A stretch of DNA of 11,429 nt from an uncultured bacterium (GCA_905215815.1 CAJMRN010000064.1:1-11429), one strand, 5' to 3'. Positions 1 through 6,416 are shown, counted from the stretch's first letter. Made by a program: numbers and translations. Notes: generated by a model not told the origin, from the letters alone.

Positions 1-1164
<1,164 letters not shown>

Positions 1165-1228
1165 GTTTACTCCTTACATTCATGGACTGTCCGCGCACCG
1201 CAAGCGCGCAGAAGCACAAAACATTCCC

Positions 1229-1257
1229 AGTATACCCGTGTAACGGGCGCCTGTCCT
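1229..1257 (-). promoter_or_regulatory. Putative sigma-70-type promoter of purA
   Basis: On the minus strand, AGGACA (1252-1257; 4 of 6 matches to the -35 consensus) is followed after exactly 17 bases by TATACT (1229-1234; 5 of 6 matches to the -10 consensus). Transcription would begin near 1222, leaving a leader of about 57 bases before the purA start. The -35 box overlaps the dnaB stop codon at 1256-1258. I see no intrinsic terminator between dnaB and purA, so read-through could also feed purA. Confidence 0.6.
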
Positions 1258-2647
1258 ACTCCTCGGTATGCGCCCCATCAAGCTCATAGAACTTGGTGGA
1301 TGCCGGCAGGAACATCAGGTCGACGTCGCCGATCGGGCCCGAACGGTTCTTAGCCACGACGATACGCGTAACGCCCTCGTCGGGTCGGTCGTCGCGCAAG
1401 GCCTCGGCCTCGTCGGCGGATCGGTCCAAGAACATGACGATGTCGGCGTCCTGCTCGATGGAGCCCGATTCACGCAGGTCGGACAGCTGCGGGCGCTTGC
1501 CGGTGCGGGACTCGACCTGACGCGACAGCTGCGACAGCGCGATCAACGGAATCTTGAGCTCCTTGGCCATAATCTTCAGACCACGCGACATCTCAGAGAC
1601 CTCGACGGTGCGGCTCTCGGAACGACGTCCAGGCGGGGGACTCACCAGCTGCAAATAGTCCAGGATGATGATGGCCTTCTCCTTGTTATGGAGCATGCGG
1701 CGGCTCTTGGCGCGAATCTCGGTCACCGTGGTGCCGGGCGTATCGTCAATCAGAATATCGAGCTTGGACAGCGTCTGCGTGGCCTCATTGATGTTGGCCC
1801 ACTGCTCGGGACTAATGCGGCCCGTACGGAAGTCACTGATCGAGATCATGGCATAGGCGCAAATCAGACGCTGGGCAATTTCCTTGCCCGACATCTCCAG
1901 CGAGAAGAAGCCGACGGTATAGCCCGCTGCGGCGGCATTGAGCGCCAAGTTCAGAGCGAACGACGTCTTACCCACGGCGGGGCGGGCGCCGATAATGATG
2001 AGCTGGCCCTCGCGGAATCCCATGAGCATACGGTCGAGCGACGGGAAGCCCGTGGGCACACCTGCAGCCTGACCGCCGGCCTTGCACACTTCCTCAGCCT
2101 CGTTATAGGCCTCGACCATAAACTCGGTCAGCGTCTTGTAGCTCGACTTAACCTCGCGCGCCGTGACCTTGAGAAGCTTGCTCTCAGCCAGCTCCACGAC
2201 CTCTTTAGTGTCGGTGGGGGCGTTGTAGGCCAGCGCGTTGATCTCGTTGGTGGCGCCAATCAGCTCACGCAGCATCGAGTCGCGACGAACGATGGCGGCA
2301 TGGTGTTGCCAGTTGACGAGCGACAGGGTCTGTCCCATCAGTTCCAAAATGTACGCCTCGCCACCCACGGCATCGAGCTTGTTGATGCTTCGCAGGTAAT
2401 CGATCAGCGAGATGGAGTCGATGGGAATGCGGCTGTTGTACATATCGACCATCGCAGTATAGATGGTCTTATGAATGGGTCGGTAGAAGTCATCGGGCTG
2501 CAGCTCGACCTGGGCCTCTTCGACCACCTCAGGCGATAGCAGCATAGCGGCCAGTACGTTGGCCTCTGCATCTTGGTTTTGGGGGAGACCCAGCTTGGAA
2601 CCACGGTCCTCGACCGTCAGCCCCGTCTCCCTATCGTCATATGCCAT
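1256..2647 (-). CDS. dnaB: Replicative DNA helicase DnaB
   Basis: This hexameric ATP-driven helicase unwinds DNA ahead of the replication fork and recruits primase. The product has 463 residues from the chosen start, normal for the family. The N-terminal helical domain covers about residues 20-120. The RecA-like C-terminal domain carries Walker A (GARPAVGKTS, about 220-229), the catalytic glutamate motif FSLEM (about 247-251), Walker B (IIILDYLQL, about 326-334), ALSQLSR (about 370-376) and the arginine-finger region KNRSGPIG (about 433-440). No intein interrupts the motifs. Three in-frame ATGs lie at 2659, 2653 and 2647. I chose 2647 because GAGG sits six bases upstream (2654-2657). The 2659 start would add four residues and has no clear ribosome binding site. 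A terminator separates the gene from rplI upstream. Confidence 0.97.
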   Translation of the reverse strand: MAYDDRETGLTVEDRGSKLGLPQNQDAEANVLAAMLLSPEVVEEAQVELQPDDFYRPIHKTIYTAMVDMYNSRIPIDSISLIDYLRSINKLDAVGGEAYILELMGQTLSLVNWQHHAAIVRRDSMLRELIGATNEINALAYNAPTDTKEVVELAESKLLKVTAREVKSSYKTLTEFMVEAYNEAEEVCKAGGQAAGVPTGFPSLDRMLMGFREGQLIIIGARPAVGKTSFALNLALNAAAAGYTVGFFSLEMSGKEIAQRLICAYAMISISDFRTGRISPEQWANINEATQTLSKLDILIDDTPGTTVTEIRAKSRRMLHNKEKAIIILDYLQLVSPPPGRRSESRTVEVSEMSRGLKIMAKELKIPLIALSQLSRQVESRTGKRPQLSDLRESGSIEQDADIVMFLDRSADEAEALRDDRPDEGVTRIVVAKNRSGPIGDVDLMFLPASTKFYELDGAHTEE

Positions 2648-2688
2648 GAGCATCCTCATTCATATCGCTTGCGAGCATCCATAGTATC

Positions 2689-2716
2689 AGCCGCGGCTAT
2701 AAATCGAGCCGCGGCT
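2689..2716. repeat. Twin 10-bp palindromes upstream of dnaB
   Basis: The self-complementary 10-mer AGCCGCGGCT occurs at 2689-2698 and again at 2707-2716, with an 8-base AT-rich spacer. The two copies can also pair with each other as one longer hairpin. They lie 42-70 bases upstream of the dnaB start. A TTGCCA box at 2717-2722 and a TATAGC box at 2696-2701 overlap them, but the 15-base spacing is short for a promoter. An operator or an mRNA leader structure are both possible. The protein that might bind is unknown. Confidence 0.4.
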
Positions 2717-2746
2717 TGGCAATCATCACCGAACCAAACGGATGAA

Positions 2747-2766
2747 CGGTCCCATACACGGGACCG
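2747..2766. repeat. Short perfect hairpin in the rplI-dnaB spacer
   Basis: CGGTCCC (2747-2753) pairs perfectly with GGGACCG (2760-2766) around a six-base loop. There is no adjacent T-run on either strand, so it is not a standard terminator. It lies between the rplI terminator and the twin palindromes. No coding sequence is supported in the whole 2660-2800 spacer. Confidence 0.35.
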
Positions 2767-2800
2767 CATCTCAATGACCGCCACGACACTCACCCAGCGC

Positions 2801-2838
2801 AAAAAATAAAAGGGCGCCCTGGTCTCCCAGAGCGCCCT
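2801..2838 (-). terminator. Intrinsic terminator after rplI
   Basis: On the minus strand GGGCGCTCTGG (2827-2837) pairs with CCAGGGCGCCC (2812-2822). The stem has 11 pairs including one G-U, and the loop is the stable tetraloop GAGA. The run TTTTATTTTTT (2801-2811) follows directly. This is a textbook terminator 34 bases after the rplI stop codon. It should end most transcripts of the ribosomal operon before dnaB. Confidence 0.9.
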
Positions 2839-2871
2839 TCTTAGAACAAGATTGTTGCGTTGCAGCAAATG

Positions 2872-3411
2872 CTACTCGGCAGCAGCCTCGGTCTCGACCT
2901 CGGCGGTCTCGGTCTCGGCGACCTCAGCGGTCTCCTCAACCTCAGCCTCGGCAGCGAACTCCTCGGCGGTAACGCCGACGAGAACGACAACCTCGGCCTT
3001 GATCTCGCGGTACAGCGAGATAGCAACGGTGTGGGCACCGGCAACCTTGATGGGCTTACCGAGCTCGACGCGCTTGCGGTCGATGTCCATACCGAGCTGG
3101 TCCTTGATGGCGTCAGCGATCATAGCGGCAGTAACGGAGCCAAAGAGGATGCCCTCGTCGCCAACCTTGACGTCAACGGTGACCTGCTTGCCCTCGAAGG
3201 CAGCCTTGGTCTCGTTGGCGGTAGCCAGACGGACGGCCTCGCGCTTGGCGATGTTGTTGCGACGCTCGTCGAGCTGCTTGAGGTTGCCCTTGGTGGCGGC
3301 AACAGCGAGCTTCTTGGGGAACAGGAAGTTCTCAGCGTAACCCTGAGCGACCTCTACGACGTCACCCTCGCCGCCCTTGCCCTTGATCTCATCGAGAAGA
3401 ATAACCTTCAT
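2872..3411 (-). CDS. rplI: Large-subunit ribosomal protein bL9
   Basis: bL9 binds 23S rRNA near the L1 stalk with its N-terminal domain and reaches towards the neighbouring ribosome with its C-terminal domain. The 179-residue product starts MKVILLDEIKGKG. It shows the family signature GYAENFLFPKKLA at about 24-36, a helical connector at about 41-75, and the C-terminal domain to about residue 148. The E. coli protein has about 149 residues. The excess is an acidic tail (149-179) made almost only of Glu, Ala, Thr and Val, with 13 Glu and no Lys or Arg. The start is set by AAGGGAG about seven bases upstream. It is the last gene before the terminator, 15 bases after rpsR. Confidence 0.96.
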   Translation of the reverse strand: MKVILLDEIKGKGGEGDVVEVAQGYAENFLFPKKLAVAATKGNLKQLDERRNNIAKREAVRLATANETKAAFEGKQVTVDVKVGDEGILFGSVTAAMIADAIKDQLGMDIDRKRVELGKPIKVAGAHTVAISLYREIKAEVVVLVGVTAEEFAAEAEVEETAEVAETETAEVETEAAAE

Positions 3412-3426
3412 GATGCGTCTCCCTTC

Positions 3427-3693
3427 TTAGCCGCGGTCGCGGTTACCACGAGAGGAAACCACGGGGACGGTGTACGGCAGGAGAGCCATCTCGCGGGCGC
3501 GCTTGATGGCGTTGGCGATGTCATGCTGATGCTGCGTGCAAGCGCCAGTGACACGACGGGGCTTGATCTTGCCACGGTCGGTCATGTACTTACGGAGAAG
3601 CTGAGTGTCCTTATAGTCGATGAACTCAGTGTTCTCCTTGCAGAACTGGCAGTACTTACGACGCGGCTGACGTGCAGAATAATCATTAGCCAT
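3427..3693 (-). CDS. rpsR: Small-subunit ribosomal protein bS18, zinc-binding form
   Basis: bS18 forms a heterodimer with bS6 on the platform of the 30S subunit. The 88-residue product begins MANDYSARQPRRKYC and keeps the family core FIDYKDTQLLRKY...RGKIKPRRVTG. Cys15 and Cys18 (YCQFC) with Cys52 and His55 (GACTQH) form the CxxC...CxxH set expected of the zinc-binding form of bS18. Many bacteria have a second copy without these cysteines; none is in this window. The open frame extends 17 codons upstream to 3744, but the start at 3693 is preferred. It has AAAGG nine bases upstream, and the protein then begins as the family does. It lies between ssb and rplI. Confidence 0.96.
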   Translation of the reverse strand: MANDYSARQPRRKYCQFCKENTEFIDYKDTQLLRKYMTDRGKIKPRRVTGACTQHQHDIANAIKRAREMALLPYTVPVVSSRGNRDRG

Positions 3694-3717
3694 GTCAAAA
3701 TACCTTTCATTTGGCAA

Positions 3718-3733
3718 CTTCGGCGAGCCGAAG
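3718..3733. other. Small hairpin between ssb and rpsR
   Basis: CTTCGG (3718-3723) pairs with CCGAAG (3728-3733) around a four-base loop. It lies in the 72-base gap between the ssb stop and the rpsR start. No T-run follows, so it is more likely an mRNA structure such as a processing or stability element than a terminator. The sequence shows nothing about its function. Confidence 0.35.
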
Positions 3734-3765
3734 CCGCCTCTCACTCAAAAATAGGCGAACAACCC

Positions 3766-4218
3766 TTAGAACGGGATGTCCTCATCGTAGACGTCGACCG
3801 CGGGCGGCGTAGCCACCGGTGCGGCAGGACGTGCTGCGGGCGCGGGAGCTGCGGGGGCGTAACCGCCCTGATCGTAGCCACCCTGGCCACCACGGGAGCT
3901 CATAAACTCGATCTCATCGACGATGACCTCAAGCTTGCTCCTGCGCTGACCGTCGCGCTCCCAAGAGCTGTAGCGCAGCTTGCCCTCGATCGCGACCTTG
4001 TTTCCCTTTGCCAGGAAACGGCTCACGGCCTCGGCGCGGGTGCCGAACATAGTGCAGTCGACAAAGTTGGGATAGTCCTCCCACTCGCCAGTCTGCGCGT
4101 TGCGGCGACGATCGTTCACGGCGACGCCAAAGGACAGAACCTGGGTTCCGCCGGCGGTGGCGCGCAGCTCGGGATCGCGGGTGAGGTTACCGGTGATGTT
4201 CACTCGATTGATGCTCAT
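3766..4218 (-). CDS. ssb: Single-stranded DNA-binding protein
   Basis: SSB coats single-stranded DNA during replication, repair and recombination and recruits partners through its C-terminal tip. The 150-residue product opens with the OB-fold start MSINRVNITGNLTRDPELR. It continues through FVDCTMFGTRAEAVSRFL and GKLRYSSWERDGQRRSKLEV to about residue 110. A flexible Gly/Pro/Ala-rich linker covers about 111-140. The acidic tip DEDIPF is intact and fits the partner-binding consensus. A GAGG motif lies 12 bases upstream of the ATG, slightly far but the only purine-rich match. The gene sits 48 bases after rpsF and before rpsR, the normal place for the essential SSB in this operon. Confidence 0.97.
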   Translation of the reverse strand: MSINRVNITGNLTRDPELRATAGGTQVLSFGVAVNDRRRNAQTGEWEDYPNFVDCTMFGTRAEAVSRFLAKGNKVAIEGKLRYSSWERDGQRRSKLEVIVDEIEFMSSRGGQGGYDQGGYAPAAPAPAARPAAPVATPPAVDVYDEDIPF

Positions 4219-4266
4219 AACTCACTACTTCCTCTTGGGGCACAAGCCCAGTCCAAAACGACAGTC

Positions 4267-4560
4267 TTACTCCTGGTCGTCGCGACGGACGATCATGTGG
4301 CGGACCACAGCGTCGGTGATGCGCAGGACGCGATCAAGCTCGGCGATCTGGGTAGGATCTGCGTGGAAGTTGATGAGGGTGTAGTCACCATCGGTGAGGT
4401 CGTTGATCTCGTAGGCGAGCTTGCGCTTGCCCCACTCGTCAACGGAGTCGACCTTGCCAGCGCCCTCAGCGATCGTGGTATCGATACGCTTCATAACAGC
4501 GAGACGAGTCTCGGGGTCGAGCGACGGGTCAACAAAGAACAGCAGTTCATAAGCCTTCAT
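4267..4560 (-). CDS. rpsF: Small-subunit ribosomal protein bS6
   Basis: bS6 pairs with bS18 on the 30S platform. The 97-residue product starts MKAYELLFFVDPSLD, the usual bS6 beginning. It contains the conserved block DEWGKRKLAYEINDLTDGDY (about 42-61), which matches the family's WG-R-LAY-I-----G-Y pattern, and ends with VVRHMIVRRDDQE. There is no long acidic or Ala-rich tail. The start at 4560 is fixed by GGAGGTGA just upstream. An ATG seven codons earlier would bury that site inside the frame and was discarded. It is the first gene of the operon, behind a clear promoter and a leader hairpin. Confidence 0.96.
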   Translation of the reverse strand: MKAYELLFFVDPSLDPETRLAVMKRIDTTIAEGAGKVDSVDEWGKRKLAYEINDLTDGDYTLINFHADPTQIAELDRVLRITDAVVRHMIVRRDDQE

Positions 4561-4586
4561 ATTGTCACCTCCTCTGGGCAAATGTG

Positions 4587-4615
4587 GCTTCAGGTCGTGA
4601 AGGTGCGCCTGAAGC
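4587..4615 (-). promoter_or_regulatory. Hairpin in the rpsF leader, candidate S6:S18 autoregulatory site
   Basis: On the minus strand GCTTCAGG (4608-4615) pairs perfectly with CCTGAAGC (4587-4594) around the 13-base loop CGCACCTTCACGA. It lies in the roughly 65-base leader between the predicted transcription start and the rpsF ribosome binding site. Many bacteria carry an RNA element here that the S6:S18 complex binds to repress its own operon. Position and size fit, and the loop holds conserved-looking ACC and ACG triplets. I cannot confirm a match to the published consensus by eye. Confidence 0.45.
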
Positions 4616-4631
4616 AGGAAAAGACTTGGTA

Positions 4632-4660
4632 ATAATATCTTTCAACCTCCCAGGCTGCAA
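4632..4660 (-). promoter_or_regulatory. Promoter of the rpsF-ssb-rpsR-rplI operon
   Basis: On the minus strand TTGCAG (4655-4660) is followed after exactly 17 bases by TATTAT (4632-4637), which matches 5 of 6 positions of the -10 consensus. Predicted initiation is near 4622-4625, about 65 bases before the rpsF start. No other promoter of this quality is visible upstream of rpsF. Confidence 0.7.
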
Positions 4661-4715
4661 GAATATGCAGCTACAACCTCATGACCTCCACATATCTCCA
4701 TGCTCACACGGCTCT

Positions 4716-5066
4716 TCATGCGTATTCCAACCAAATGCTGACCAAGAGCTTGACGGATTCGATAGCAAGATACGCCGCGGCGAGGACAACCCGAGCCAAA
4801 CCGCAGGTCGTCGATTGCAGGGTTATGGTCGCAAAATGCATGCCACCGGTTCGATCAATTGCCTCAAAATTTTTAAATTCGCTGCCACGTCATTCATGAA
4901 CACCCATTTTGAACAGGTCATCGAGCGTGATCTTGCTGGTCAGGATGCTTTTTTAGTACCCAACTGGCACACGCCGGATACGGGCGCGGGGCGAGCGGTT
5001 TAAAAAATGCCAAGTTTTCTGTTTGCACTTTTCGATTCCTCGTGTATACTGACTTTCGCATTTAAC
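4716..5066 (-). pseudogene. Possible decayed coding remnant (unrecognised)
   Basis: This fills most of the roughly 400-base stretch between the rpsF promoter and the first tRNA-Ser, where no intact gene is evident. One minus-strand frame stays open from 5066 to the TGA at 4716-4718 except for two stops, TAA at 4953-4955 and TGA at 4890-4892. Between those stops it reads SILTSKITLDDLFKMGVHE with strongly GC-rich third codon positions, as in the neighbouring genes. After the second stop it reads about 57 codons ending with a hydrophobic, helix-like stretch (GLARVVLAAAYLAIESVK). A 41-codon ATG frame could start at 4841 but has no well-placed ribosome binding site. The upstream end overlaps the promoter of tRNA-Ser on the other strand, so the true limits are uncertain. 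I do not recognise the family. It could be a pseudogene, a repeated intergenic module or chance. Confidence 0.3.
5023..5050 (+). promoter_or_regulatory. Promoter of tRNA-Ser(GGA)
   Basis: TTGCAC (5023-5028) and TATACT (5045-5050) are separated by 16 bases, and the -10 box matches 5 of 6 consensus positions. Initiation near 5057 would give a leader of about 10 bases before the tRNA, a normal distance for a tRNA gene. Confidence 0.65.
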
Positions 5067-5157
5067 GGAGAGTTGTCCGAGTGGCCGAAGGAGCACGATT
5101 GGAAATCGTGTAGGCGTCAAAAGCGTCTCCAGGGTTCAAATCCCTGACTCTCCGCCA
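5067..5157 (+). tRNA. tRNA-Ser, anticodon GGA
   Basis: This type II tRNA of 91 bases includes an encoded CCA. The acceptor stem pairs GGAGAGT with ACTCTCC, and the discriminator base is G, as is usual for tRNA-Ser. The anticodon stem CACGA/TCGTG encloses the loop TTGGAAA, giving anticodon GGA (5101-5103), which reads UCC and UCU. The long variable arm typical of serine tRNAs follows. The T arm is CAGGG-TTCAAAT-CCCTG. Confidence 0.97.
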
Positions 5158-5166
5158 GTTAATTCC

Positions 5167-5196
5167 AAAGCAGGCCTTAGAGCCTGCTTTGTTTTT
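5167..5196 (+). terminator. Hairpin with T-run after tRNA-Ser(GGA)
   Basis: AAAGCAGGC (5167-5175) pairs perfectly with GCCTGCTTT (5182-5190) around a six-base loop, and GTTTTT follows. It is a plausible intrinsic terminator nine bases after the tRNA CCA end. It lies between two tRNA-Ser genes on the same strand, and no clear promoter for the second gene follows it. Confidence 0.8.
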
Positions 5197-5205
5197 ACCC
5201 CACGC

Positions 5206-5296
5206 GGAGGGGTGGCAGAGTGGTTGAATGCGGCGGTCTCGAAAACCGTTTGGCCTGTATAAGGTCACGAGGGTTCGAATCCCTCCTCCTCCGCCA
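5206..5296 (+). tRNA. tRNA-Ser, anticodon CGA
   Basis: This type II tRNA of 91 bases has an encoded CCA. The acceptor stem pairs GGAGGGG with CTCCTCC, with one G-U pair, and the discriminator is G. The anticodon arm GCGGT-CTCGAAA-ACCGT gives anticodon CGA (5240-5242), reading UCG. A long variable arm is present. The T arm is GAGGG-TTCGAAT-CCCTC. Its last 24 bases before CA are repeated in inverted orientation at 5361-5384. Confidence 0.97.
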
Positions 5297-5307
5297 TTTT
5301 GGTTGAG

Positions 5308-5339
5308 AAAGCTCCCAGGAATGGGAGCTTTTTTGTTTT
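5308..5339 (+). terminator. Intrinsic terminator after tRNA-Ser(CGA)
   Basis: AAAGCTCCCA (5308-5317) pairs perfectly with TGGGAGCTTT (5322-5331) around a GGAA tetraloop, and TTTGTTTT follows. It lies 11 bases after the tRNA end. This is a strong, standard terminator. Confidence 0.88.
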
Positions 5340-5360
5340 GGGTCCCTAACAAGCAAATAC

Positions 5361-5384
5361 GGCGGAGGAGGAGGGATTCGAACC
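5361..5384 (-). pseudogene. Inverted fragment of the tRNA-Ser 3' end
   Basis: These 24 bases are the exact reverse complement of 5272-5295, the T loop, T stem and acceptor 3' strand of the adjacent tRNA-Ser(CGA). The match stops before the terminal CA and does not extend into the T-stem 5' side. No anticodon arm or acceptor 5' strand is present, so this cannot be a working tRNA. It could be an attachment-site relic, an inversion remnant or part of a repeated element. Confidence 0.8.
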
Positions 5385-5406
5385 TACCAGGGCGCAAAGC
5401 GTAAAG

Positions 5407-5487
5407 AAAATGCGCCAGCGGCGCGTTTTTAGCGCAGCGCGGTCGGCGCCAGCCGACCGGATAAATTTTGAGCTTCGCTCAAAATTT
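5407..5487. repeat. Cluster of three hairpins downstream of the tRNA-Ser genes
   Basis: Three inverted repeats sit within 81 bases. AAAATGCGCC/GGCGCGTTTT (5407-5416 with 5420-5429) has a three-base loop and one G-U pair, with one more T following. CGGTCGGC/GCCGACCG (5440-5447 with 5452-5459) is perfect with a four-base loop. AAATTTTGAGC/GCTCAAAATTT (5463-5473 with 5477-5487) is perfect over 11 pairs with a three-base loop. The first could act as a terminator on the plus strand. The density suggests a repetitive extragenic element. No gene is supported in 5340-5632. Confidence 0.55.
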
Positions 5488-5632
5488 GGACATCCCTCCT
5501 ATTCAGCCACGCCCCCATCGCGTTCAGTATCAACCCAGTCCCGACCGTTTGCCGAGCAATAGGGTCGCAATCGGCGCTGAACATGTACTATGTACGGGCA
5601 TTGTCCAAACCCGTAACCCAAAGGACCCCATC

Positions 5633-6322
5633 TTGCCCGTCGTCGCCGCTGTAACCGTTACCTCACATGCCTCGGATGCCATGGTCGCTATCCCATTTTG
5701 GCTCGAGATGTTCGCCGTTGTCGCCGCATCGATCTCGGGCGTGCTGGTTGCGCGCGAACACAAGCTCGACCTAGTGGGCGCGGTCGCGCTCGCGGTGGTC
5801 TGCGGTCTGGGCGGCGGTCTTTTGCGCGATATGACACTCCAGGTCGGCAACGTCTACATCCTCAACCAGCCAATGGCGCTGCCGCTCTCCATCGCCACGG
5901 CGGCCACCATCTACATCTTCCCGGCAATTGTCGACAAGCCCGACAAACTCATTCCCCTGCTCGACATCATCTCGGTCGGCATCTATGCCGCAACCGGCGC
6001 GGACAAGGCGCTGGTCTACGGATTTGCACCCGCCGTATGCGTCATGATGGGCTTTTTTACCGCGGTGGGCGGAGGCATGCTGCGCGACGGTTTTATGGGC
6101 GTGGTTCCGGGCATTTTCCAACGTACTAACTTTTATGCCATCGCCGCCATCGCCGGATCGACAAGCTATGTGTGTCTCGTTATGAGCGGCATCATGAGCA
6201 ATGTCGCCGCGCTGGTCGTATGCGTTGTCGTGACCATGGGTCTGCGCTGGCTCTCGCTGCGCTTTGACATCAAAAGCCCCACCGAAGAAGACATCGCGCG
6301 CTTTTTGCATCGCAAAAAGTAG
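5633..6322 (+). CDS. UPF0126 / TRIC-like seven-helix membrane protein
   Basis: This is an inner-membrane protein of the UPF0126 family (YicG/YadS type), related to prokaryotic TRIC cation channels. Some members have been linked to glycine transport, so the substrate here is uncertain. The family hallmark is an internally duplicated three-helix unit plus a seventh helix. Both copies of the glycine-rich motif are visible: GLGGGLLRD (about 58-66) and VGGGMLRD (about 145-152). The chosen start is TTG at 5633, because AAAGGA (5620-5625) lies at an ideal seven-base spacing, giving 229 residues. The alternative ATG at 5681 (213 residues) has only a weak GGA, but it starts just before the first helix, as in relatives. 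An even earlier TTG at 5468 lies inside a hairpin and is unlikely. The family identification is firm and the start is not. Confidence 0.88.
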   Translation: MPVVAAVTVTSHASDAMVAIPFWLEMFAVVAASISGVLVAREHKLDLVGAVALAVVCGLGGGLLRDMTLQVGNVYILNQPMALPLSIATAATIYIFPAIVDKPDKLIPLLDIISVGIYAATGADKALVYGFAPAVCVMMGFFTAVGGGMLRDGFMGVVPGIFQRTNFYAIAAIAGSTSYVCLVMSGIMSNVAALVVCVVVTMGLRWLSLRFDIKSPTEEDIARFLHRKK

Positions 6323-6391
6323 ACAGCGCGGCACGACCCTTCGAAATGCAACCGAGAGGTTCTTTTAGAGCGCCCGCGCGTTGGGTACCCT

Positions 6392-6416
6392 GTTAGATAC
6401 ATGTCGAGTATCTAAC
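6392..6416. promoter_or_regulatory. Inverted repeat just upstream of the bactofilin-like gene
   Basis: GTTAGATAC (6392-6400) and GTATCTAAC (6408-6416) are perfect inverted repeats separated by seven bases. They end directly before the AAAGGA ribosome binding site of the next gene (6417-6422). The arrangement fits an operator for a dimeric regulator, or an mRNA hairpin that controls access to the ribosome binding site. No convincing promoter pair could be assigned in the 106-base gap. Confidence 0.5.

Noticed and set aside
1268..2539. 423-codon open frame on the plus strand
   Set aside because: Antisense shadow of dnaB with no motif of its own.
1256..2647. Intein in dnaB, a common site for inteins
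   Set aside because: Walker A and the downstream motifs are continuous and the length is normal.
2860..4632. 590-codon open frame on the plus strand
   Set aside because: It runs antisense through rplI, rpsR, ssb and rpsF, all of which are certain.
4584..5003. 139-codon plus-strand frame before the tRNA-Ser genes
   Set aside because: It has no ribosome binding site, no family resemblance, and begins inside the rpsF leader; the minus-strand frame there reads more like coding sequence.
5062..5397. 111-codon minus-strand frame with text such as GGGGGIRTLV and RVRDLNPG
   Set aside because: This is the well-known false protein produced by reading tRNA-Ser genes backwards; it spans both tRNA genes.
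5468..5632. N-terminal extension of the UPF0126 protein from TTG at 5468
   Set aside because: The codon lies inside a perfect hairpin, has no ribosome binding site, and the added 55 residues do not look like protein sequence.
6350..6366. Possible terminator AACC-GAGA-GGTT-CTTTT after the UPF0126 gene
   Set aside because: A stem of only four pairs is too weak to call, so read-through into the next gene remains likely.
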